This document shows positions 1 to 4,428 of a DNA stretch of 8,390 nt, piece by piece. Both the position numbers and the translations under genes were made by a program. Under the pieces are notes generated by a model that saw nothing but the letters and a program-made list of their open reading frames with translations, did not search any database and was not told where the DNA came from. Each line of letters opens with the position of its first letter. Position 1 is the first letter of the stretch. Source of the stretch: JBGTHB01 sp041746415 (lineage in GTDB: Bacteria; Pseudomonadota; Gammaproteobacteria; Coxiellales; Coxiellaceae); NCBI GenBank assembly GCA_041746415.1, contig JBGTHB010000203.1:1-8390 (forward strand), written 5' to 3'.

Positions 1-150
1 TTATTATTTCGTTTATTTGATATCTGGAAACCAGGGCCTATTCGTTGGTTAGAGCAAAAACTCCCTGGTGGTTTAGGCGTGATGATGGATGACGTGGCAG
101 CAGCTGTGGTGTCATGGGCGATACTGTTGGTGTTGTCGCGAGTAGTTTAG
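1..150 (+). CDS. pgpA: Phosphatidylglycerophosphatase A, C-terminal fragment (5' end outside window)
   Basis: The frame is open from base 1 to a TAG at 148-150 and gives the last 49 residues of a protein. The fragment contains FRLFDIWKPGPIRW, then GGLGVMMDD, then a hydrophobic tail (AAAVVSWAILLVLSRVV). This is the characteristic end of PgpA: a phenylalanine/Asp-rich 'FDIxKPxPIRW' stretch, a Gly-rich turn, the conserved Asp pair, and a final membrane helix. The family dephosphorylates phosphatidylglycerophosphate to phosphatidylglycerol at the inner membrane. Identification rests on remembered family motifs. Most of the enzyme lies upstream of the window, so its integrity cannot be judged. No convincing intrinsic terminator follows it; there is only a 5-bp palindrome (CTAATCATTAG, 151-161) without a T-run. 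Confidence 0.88.
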   Translation, partial: LLFRLFDIWKPGPIRWLEQKLPGGLGVMMDDVAAAVVSWAILLVLSRVV

Positions 151-190
151 CTAATCATTAGATTTTAAACAGACACTAAAGGGGAAAACG

Positions 191-622
191 ATGCAAAAAT
201 CAGTTTACTTTGCGTTTATTTTTATAGGCTGTTTGGTGGGTTTTGCACTAGCGTCACCAACGATTTGGACAGCTCGGTTTAACCATGTGCTGCCACGAGA
301 CGGTCAGCATACCCGTGCATTTTGTTTAGCGCATACGCCAGATGTTATCGTGACAACCATTCAACAGATTACGCGCAAAGACGGAATTGTGGCCAAAAAT
401 GGCGTTCGGATAAAATATCTATCCTATGCAACTACACAAAAAGACGGCCTTTATTTTAATTTGGTGAAAGCACAGGTGAGTGGCGGTAGCGGTAACGGTC
501 GTTGGTCCATGCCCATGAAGCTTTATGAGCAAACACTCACGCCTGCTTATCTGACACATACAGTTTGGAGTACGTCTGCTTGTAAGGGTATGTTTACAGG
601 AAAACCGAATTCGCATGCTTGA
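191..622 (+). CDS. Small exported protein of unknown function
   Basis: 143 codons, ATG at 191, preceded by a good Shine-Dalgarno (AGGGGA, 180-185, 5 nt spacing), which supports this start. The N-terminus is a typical Sec signal peptide: Lys3, a hydrophobic core at about residues 5-20, and an ALA|S cleavage candidate after residue 21. That would leave a mature protein of about 122 residues. There is no lipobox Cys at the cleavage site, so it is not an obvious lipoprotein. The mature part has only two cysteines (C45 in RAFCLAH and C131 in TSACKGM), near opposite ends, which could form one disulfide in the periplasm. A Gly/Ser-rich turn (VSGGSGNGRW, about residues 96-105) sits mid-protein. I do not recognise the family, and no enzyme motif is visible. 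It lies 40 nt after pgpA in the same direction, so it could be co-transcribed with it, but I see no functional link. Confidence 0.72.
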   Translation: MQKSVYFAFIFIGCLVGFALASPTIWTARFNHVLPRDGQHTRAFCLAHTPDVIVTTIQQITRKDGIVAKNGVRIKYLSYATTQKDGLYFNLVKAQVSGGSGNGRWSMPMKLYEQTLTPAYLTHTVWSTSACKGMFTGKPNSHA

Positions 623-647
623 TTTCTTTTCTCTCGTGGCCTCTGCT

Positions 648-672
648 GTTATCCACAGAATCTGTGGATAAC
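648..672. promoter_or_regulatory. Perfect 25-bp palindrome: two convergent consensus DnaA boxes
   Basis: The sequence is a perfect inverted repeat with 12-base arms around a single central A at 660. Each arm contains the exact consensus DnaA box: TTATCCACA at 649-657 on the + strand and TGTGGATAA at 663-671, which is the same box on the - strand. DnaA is known to bind this 9-mer at oriC, at the titration and reactivation sites datA/DARS, and in some promoters. Here the site is 26 nt after a stop codon and about 575 nt before sdhC. As RNA it could fold into a 10-bp stem with a 5-nt loop, but no T-run follows, so a classical intrinsic terminator is not supported. DnaA binding is inferred from sequence only. 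Confidence 0.6.
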
Positions 673-731
673 TCTGTGTGAAATATATCAGCAACCGGTG
701 AACGAGCCCGTTTAATCTACGCTGAGACGAT

Positions 732-760
732 TTGACTAAAAAATGAACTAATGATAAAAA
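732..760 (+). promoter_or_regulatory. Possible sigma70-type promoter
   Basis: TTGACT at 732-737 matches the -35 consensus at five of six positions. A spacer of exactly 17 nt is followed by TAAAAA at 755-760, which matches the -10 consensus at four of six. Transcription would begin near 767 and run into the hairpin at 794-835. The surrounding DNA is A-rich, so a chance match is possible. No gene with its own start site lies immediately downstream, so the transcript would be either a small RNA or a long leader for the sdh operon. Confidence 0.3.
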
Positions 761-793
761 GCTTAAAAAAACAGTTAGTTAGAGTTAGAAATA

Positions 794-835
794 AGCTCGG
801 GCTGGAGCAATGGGAAGCGTGCTGCCAGCCGAGTT
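794..835. repeat. Long imperfect inverted repeat (hairpin) in the intergenic stretch
   Basis: CTCGG (796-800), one bulged G, CTGG (802-805) and AGCA (806-809) pair with TGCT (820-823), one bulged G, CCAG (825-828) and CCGAG (829-833). This gives 13 Watson-Crick pairs around a 10-base loop (810-819), extended outward by G795-T834 (wobble) and A794-T835. The stem is G+C-rich while the flanks are A+T-rich. No T-run follows on the + strand. Read on the - strand the hairpin is followed by CTTATTTCTAAC, a weak and broken T-tract, so a reverse-strand terminator is possible but unconvincing. It may instead be a structured RNA element or a scar of an old repeat. Confidence 0.5.
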
Positions 836-861
836 AAGATATAAATGAGGTAAACTTAGTC

Positions 862-870
862 TGTGCATAA
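862..870 (-). promoter_or_regulatory. Third DnaA-box match
   Basis: TGTGCATAA reads TTATGCACA on the - strand and fits the relaxed DnaA-box consensus TTATNCACA. It lies 190 bp after the palindromic pair at 648-672. A single relaxed 9-mer is expected by chance fairly often, so its weight comes only from closeness to the perfect pair. Confidence 0.3.
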
Positions 871-1133
871 CTTTACCGGTACGGTCGCTGCACCACAATT
901 ACCAGTTGCTGTTTATGTTTGTGAGAAAAAGTATATTGCTAGGCAGCGATAAGATCCAGACGATATTTTATCACTGGGGAAATGGTTATTGAAACACATT
1001 GCAGCGCAACTTAACCCCATCGCGTAGCGTCACTTTGCGTTGCGATAAATCGCAACTTCAAGTGGCATAGGTATATTTAAATGTCTACCTGGTGCTGAGC
1101 GATTTTGGTAAAGGCCAATATGTGAAACATTGA
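863..1133 (+). pseudogene. Candidate decayed reading frame, unrecognised product
   Basis: From a possible GTG at 863 (TGAGGT 12 nt upstream) one frame gives coding-like text: VHNFTGTVAAPQLPVAVYVC and so on. It is stopped by TAA at 950-952, then resumes in the same frame as DPDDILSLGKWLLKHIAAQL and ends at TAG 1025-1027. The next frame (+1) then gives SVTLRCDKSQLQVA, TAG at 1068-1070, and VYLNVYLVLSDFGKGQYVKH before TGA at 1131-1133. Many codons have the purine-N-pyrimidine pattern typical of real genes, and the text has mixed polar and hydrophobic composition rather than noise. I read this as a possible gene relic with two in-frame stops and one frameshift. I do not recognise the ancestor, and a chance run of open text cannot be excluded. 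Confidence 0.25.
1039..1056. repeat. Short palindrome
   Basis: GTTGCGAT and ATCGCAAC form perfect 8-base arms around AA. The site could bind a dimeric regulator upstream of the sdh promoter, about 140 bp before its -10. It lies inside the candidate gene relic, and nothing else supports a function. Confidence 0.3.
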
Positions 1134-1156
1134 GTTGAAAACCATAGAAAATAGGG

Positions 1157-1185
1157 TAGCAATGAATAAATCCTAGCTTTATAAT
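1157..1185 (+). promoter_or_regulatory. Likely promoter of the sdhCDAB-sucAB operon
   Basis: A perfect -10 hexamer TATAAT lies at 1180-1185, the best such match ahead of sdhC. Seventeen nt upstream is TAGCAA (1157-1162), a poor -35 (three of six), and there is no extended TGn before the -10. A weak -35 suggests dependence on an activator, but no specific site (CRP, ArcA, Fur) is recognisable to me. The start of transcription would fall near 1192, leaving a leader of roughly 45-55 nt. The discriminator after the -10 is CGCG-rich, a feature often linked to stringent control; that link is inference. Confidence 0.45.
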
Positions 1186-1232
1186 CGCGTTGCGCTCAAA
1201 AGGCTCTTGTCGTTTTTCTTAAAACAATCAAT

Positions 1233-1236
1233 AGGA
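1233..1236 (+). promoter_or_regulatory. Ribosome binding site deciding the sdhC start
   Basis: AGGA lies 8 nt before the GTG at 1245, a normal spacing. It directly abuts or overlaps the ATG at 1236 and so could not serve that codon. No other Shine-Dalgarno-like sequence precedes 1236 at a usable distance. Confidence 0.55.
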
Positions 1237-1244
1237 TGTCTATC

Positions 1245-1622
1245 GTGTCTGAAAACAAACGACCAGTATTTCTTAATTTAACTCAAATACACTTTCCGCC
1301 CATGGCACTTGTGTCAATCGGCCATAGAGTCACTGGAGTATTAATTTTTTTATTTTTGCCGCTAATGTTATATCTTTTACATCTGGCATTGCATTCTGCG
1401 CAAACGTTCGGGTTATTAGATTCTCTTTTACATCGTGGTTGGTTTGAGTTTGTAATTTGGATTTTGCTCTCGAGTGTTTGGTTTCACCTCGTGGCGGGCA
1501 TTCGCCATCTTTTTATGGATGCCGGTATGGGTGAAAGTTTGGTAGTAGGGAGACGTTCTGCATACGTTGTTTTTATGCTGAGCATTTTATTAAGCATCGT
1601 AACGGGAGTATGGCTATGGTAA
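1245..1622 (+). CDS. sdhC: Succinate dehydrogenase cytochrome b556 subunit
   Basis: SdhC is a membrane anchor of complex II and helps bind heme b and the quinone. I prefer GTG 1245 (125 aa, V/MSENKRPVFLNL) because AGGA lies 8 nt upstream; the in-frame ATG at 1236 (128 aa) is the alternative. Residue numbers here count from that ATG. The family signature is present: RPVFLNL (9-15), then SIGHRVTG, whose S27 and R31 match the quinone-site Ser and Arg of E. coli. HLVAGIRHLFMD (84-95) follows, whose H84 corresponds to the heme-ligand His. Three membrane helices are visible at about 23-50, 70-92 and 107-128. Length agrees with E. coli SdhC (129 aa). It is the first gene of the operon, and its end overlaps the start of sdhD. 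Confidence 0.95.
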   Translation: MSENKRPVFLNLTQIHFPPMALVSIGHRVTGVLIFLFLPLMLYLLHLALHSAQTFGLLDSLLHRGWFEFVIWILLSSVWFHLVAGIRHLFMDAGMGESLVVGRRSAYVVFMLSILLSIVTGVWLW

Positions 1623-1951
1623 TGCGCTACGATACACGCGGGCTGCGTGATTGGATTGTGCAACGGGTGACATCAGTAATTATTGGTGCCTATGCGTTGT
1701 TTTTAATTAGCTATTTATTTTCAGTGGCCACAGTTGATTATCAAGTAATGCAGCATTTGTTTGCCAATCTATGGATGCGTCTTGCTACTATGGTGGCGAT
1801 GCTCAGCATTATTTGGCATGCGTGGATTGGCTTGTGGACAGTGCTAACGGATTATGTGAAATGCAAATACATTCGGTTTGTATTGGAAGTAGCGATTATG
1901 GTGTTGCTGGTTGGCTATCTGGTGACGTTAGCTGATATTTTCTGGGGGTAG
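1616..1951 (+). CDS. sdhD: Succinate dehydrogenase hydrophobic membrane anchor subunit
   Basis: This is the second membrane anchor of complex II. Three candidate ATGs lie at 1610, 1616 and 1622. I chose 1616 because GGAG (1605-1608) is 7 nt before it, whereas it is only 1 nt before 1610. The product is then 111 aa (113 aa from 1610), close to E. coli SdhD (115 aa). The sequence shows RGLRDWIVQRVTSVII at the N-terminus, a first helix around residues 17-38, and a second helix that includes SIIWHAWIGLW. A conserved TDYVK follows, then a third helix near the C-terminus. His68 in HAWIG matches the His near the heme, and Asp79-Tyr80 match the Asp-Tyr pair lining the quinone site in E. coli. It overlaps sdhC by 7 nt, which suggests translational coupling. 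Confidence 0.94.
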   Translation: MVMRYDTRGLRDWIVQRVTSVIIGAYALFLISYLFSVATVDYQVMQHLFANLWMRLATMVAMLSIIWHAWIGLWTVLTDYVKCKYIRFVLEVAIMVLLVGYLVTLADIFWG

Positions 1952-1952
1952 G

Positions 1953-3710
1953 ATGTCAATTAGAATACAAGAATTTGATGCTGTTATTGTTGGCGCTGGT
2001 GGAGCAGGATTGCGCGCTGCGTTACAAATGGCGGAAAGTGCCTATAACGTTGCTGTGGTTTCGAAAGTTTTTCCTACGCGTTCCCACACGGTTTCAGCAC
2101 AAGGCGGTATTGCCGCAGCACTAGGTAACGTCGTACCAGACAAGTGGCAATGGCACATGTTTGATACAGTACGTGGTTCAGATTATTTGGGCGATCAAGA
2201 TGCCATTGAGTACATGTGTCGTGAAGCGCCACGTTCAATTATTGAATTAGAACATATGGGATTGCCTTTTTCGCGTTTAGAAGATGGCAAGATTTATCAG
2301 CGCGCTTTCGGTGGTCACACACGAGATTTTGGTGGTGAATTAGCACGACGCACGTGTGCAGCAGCAGATCGTACTGGTCATGCTTTGTTGCATACTTTAT
2401 TTCAACGCAACGTAGCAGCCAAAACTAATTTTTTTAATGAATGGTATGCCATTGATATTATTCGAGGCGAGAACGGCGGCGTCGCTGGTGTTTTAGCCAT
2501 GTGTATGGAATCAGGAGAATTTGTTTTTTTGAAATCGCGGGCCACGGTTTTTGCCACCGGTGGTGCGGGGCGAATTTTTGCCTCAACCACCAATGCTTAT
2601 ACTTGTACGGGTGATGGTTTTGGTATGGTGTTGCGTGCGGAATTACCCTTACAAGACATGGAATTTTGGCAATTTCACCCCACTGGTATTGCGGGTGTGG
2701 GCTGCTTAATTACCGAAGGCACACGTGGTGAAGGCGGTTATTTAGTTAATGCCAAAGGCGAGCGATTTATGGAACGCTATTCGCCGCATTTAAAAGATTT
2801 AGATTGTCGCGATGTGGTCGCGCGTTCAATGACTATTGAAATTCAAGAAGGGCGGGGCTGTGGTCCGGATAAAGACCATGTGTTATTGAAGTTGGATCAC
2901 TTAGGCGAAAATATTTTAAAAGAACGTTTGCCGGGTATTACTGAGTTAGCGAAGAAATTTGCCAACGTTGATCCAGCAAAAGAACCCATTCCTGTTGTGC
3001 CCACTTGCCATTATTCAATGGGTGGTATTCCAACTAATTATAATGGCCAAGTGATTACCAAAGATGCTAAAGGCAATGATCAGGTTGTTCCGGGATTTTT
3101 TGCCGCAGGCGAATCCGCTTGTGTGTCGGTACATGGAGCAAATCGTTTAGGTACTAATTCATTGTTGGATTTAGTGGTGTTTGGTCGCTCCGTTGGGCTG
3201 CATTTGGAAAAAGCGTTGAAAAGCGAATTGGATTATTTGCCGGCCAACCAAGCAGATATGGACAAAGCGCTTAGTCGTATAGCGCGCTGGGAAAATCAAG
3301 CTAATACAGAAGACCCCAATCAACTGCGTCATGAAATGCAGCGTATTATGCAAATGAACTTCGGTGTGTTTCGCAATGGTGAGCATATGCAAAACGGGTT
3401 AAAAGAACTTAATGTATTACGTCAACGGTTACAAAAAGCTAAAATTACGGACGTGAGCAAAACATTTAACATGGCGCGTATTGAAGCATTAGAGCTTGAT
3501 AATTTAATGGCAACGGCACATGCCACAGCCATGTGCGCATTAGCGCGTCAAGAAAGCCGCGGTGCGCATTCACGAGTGGATTTTCCACACCGTGATGATG
3601 AGCATTGGTTAAAGCATTCCATTGTATTTGATGATGGCAAAACAGGATCTCGCCCCGTAAATTTTGCTCCAAAGGATATGGAGCCGTTTCCACTAGCAGA
3701 GAGGGATTAA
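1953..3710 (+). CDS. sdhA: Succinate dehydrogenase flavoprotein subunit
   Basis: SdhA is the catalytic subunit that oxidises succinate to fumarate on a covalently bound FAD, on the cytoplasmic face of complex II. It has 585 aa, against 588 in E. coli. The N-terminus has the Rossmann dinucleotide motif VIVGAGGAG (11-19). SKVFPTRSHTVSAQGG (37-52) carries His45, the residue to which FAD is covalently attached in this family. Active-site residues align with E. coli: H242 in QFHPTG, T254-E255 in LITEGTRGEGG, R286 in CRDVVARS, H353 in TCHYSMGG and R398 in HGANRLGTNSLLD. The C-terminal domain ends with ESRGAHSRVDFPHRDDEHW. No key residue is missing. The ATG is 1 nt after the sdhD stop; a G-rich stretch (GGGGGTAGG) precedes it, so translation is probably coupled to sdhD. 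Confidence 0.99.
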   Translation: MSIRIQEFDAVIVGAGGAGLRAALQMAESAYNVAVVSKVFPTRSHTVSAQGGIAAALGNVVPDKWQWHMFDTVRGSDYLGDQDAIEYMCREAPRSIIELEHMGLPFSRLEDGKIYQRAFGGHTRDFGGELARRTCAAADRTGHALLHTLFQRNVAAKTNFFNEWYAIDIIRGENGGVAGVLAMCMESGEFVFLKSRATVFATGGAGRIFASTTNAYTCTGDGFGMVLRAELPLQDMEFWQFHPTGIAGVGCLITEGTRGEGGYLVNAKGERFMERYSPHLKDLDCRDVVARSMTIEIQEGRGCGPDKDHVLLKLDHLGENILKERLPGITELAKKFANVDPAKEPIPVVPTCHYSMGGIPTNYNGQVITKDAKGNDQVVPGFFAAGESACVSVHGANRLGTNSLLDLVVFGRSVGLHLEKALKSELDYLPANQADMDKALSRIARWENQANTEDPNQLRHEMQRIMQMNFGVFRNGEHMQNGLKELNVLRQRLQKAKITDVSKTFNMARIEALELDNLMATAHATAMCALARQESRGAHSRVDFPHRDDEHWLKHSIVFDDGKTGSRPVNFAPKDMEPFPLAERD

Positions 3711-3714
3711 TCAT

Positions 3715-4428
3715 ATGACAGAACGAGTAATGACTTTTTTAATTTCACGGTTTAATCCTGAAACGGATGCAAAACCCTACATGAAAAAATACACGCTCGA
3801 CGTGAATAAAATCAAAGGCAAAATGTTACTAAATGCCATTGAAGCGATACGTGAACAAGATTCCACATTAGGTATACGTCGCTCCTGTGGTGAAGGGGTG
3901 TGTGGTTCGGATGGGATGAATATTAATGGCATGAATGGGTTGGCGTGTGTAACGCAATTAAAACAATTGCCGGATATTGTGAAATTACGCCCCTTGCCAG
4001 GATTCCCTATTATTCGTGATTTGATTGTGGACATGCAAAATTTTTATGATCAATATTTTAAAATTAAACCCTATTTGCAAAACTCGCATAAACCACCTGA
4101 AAAAGAGCGTTTACAGTCACCCGCGCAACGTGCCAAACTCGATGGATTGTATGAATGTATTTTGTGTGCGTGTTGCACTTCCTCTTGTCCCTCGTATTGG
4201 TGGAATCCCGATAAATTTGTTGGCCCGGCTGCATTGTTGGCCTCATATCGATTTGTGGCAGACAGTCGTGATGATCATACTGAAGAACGACTAGATGATT
4301 TAAAAGACCGATTTAAAACTTTTCGTTGTCGTTCAATTATGAATTGTGCCTCAGTGTGTCCAAAAGAATTGAATCCAACACAAGCCATTCAAAAACTTCA
4401 TAGCGAGATGTTAAGCGAACATGAGTGA
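3715..4428 (+). CDS. sdhB: Succinate dehydrogenase iron-sulfur subunit
   Basis: SdhB passes electrons from the SdhA flavin through three Fe-S clusters to the quinone site formed with SdhC and SdhD. It has 237 aa, against 238 in E. coli. The N-terminal ferredoxin domain has C58, C63, D66 and C78 for [2Fe-2S]; the Asp at the third ligand position is the same as in E. coli. The C-terminal domain has C148, C151, C154 and C215 for [4Fe-4S], and C158, C205 and C211 for [3Fe-4S]. Pro159 and Trp163 (SCPSYWWNP) match the E. coli quinone-pocket Pro160 and Trp164. Arg206 (FRCRSIMNC) stands where E. coli has His207. The ATG at 3715 is supported by GAGGGA (3701-3706), 8 nt upstream; a second ATG at 3730 lacks such a site. 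The gene starts 4 nt after sdhA and overlaps sucA by 8 nt. Confidence 0.99.
   Translation: MTERVMTFLISRFNPETDAKPYMKKYTLDVNKIKGKMLLNAIEAIREQDSTLGIRRSCGEGVCGSDGMNINGMNGLACVTQLKQLPDIVKLRPLPGFPIIRDLIVDMQNFYDQYFKIKPYLQNSHKPPEKERLQSPAQRAKLDGLYECILCACCTSSCPSYWWNPDKFVGPAALLASYRFVADSRDDHTEERLDDLKDRFKTFRCRSIMNCASVCPKELNPTQAIQKLHSEMLSEHE

Larger units (their letters stand above)
623..1235. other. 613-bp stretch without an intact gene, between the secreted-protein gene and sdhC
   Basis: No frame longer than about 50 codons with a plausible start and ribosome site runs through this stretch. It is not empty. In order it holds a palindromic DnaA-box pair (648-672), a promoter-like pair (732-760), a long imperfect hairpin (794-835), a third DnaA-box match (862-870), a candidate decayed reading frame (863-1133) containing a short palindrome (1039-1056), and the likely sdh promoter (1157-1185). 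Each is described separately. I see no tRNA or rRNA, no insertion-sequence ends and no CRISPR-like repeats here. Confidence 0.8.

Noticed and set aside
151..161. Terminator after pgpA (CTAATCATTAG)
   Set aside because: The stem is only five A+T-rich pairs with a 1-nt centre, too weak for a terminator, and no T-run follows.
649..680. Intrinsic terminator of the secreted-protein gene
   Set aside because: The palindrome can fold into a hairpin, but the following bases (CTCTGTGTGAAAT) contain no T-run, and both arms are exact DnaA boxes, which explains the symmetry better.
774..788. Tandem GTTAG repeats
   Set aside because: There are three short copies with irregular spacing in A+T-rich DNA, too short to count as a repeat array.
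915..992. Small ORF starting ATG 915 (MFVRKSILLG...)
   Set aside because: About 25 codons, no Shine-Dalgarno, and the overlapping frame (863-952) has more coding-like codons.
4025..4294. 89-codon + strand frame inside sdhB
   Set aside because: It is a +1-frame shadow of SdhB, whose Fe-S motifs are fully preserved in the main frame.
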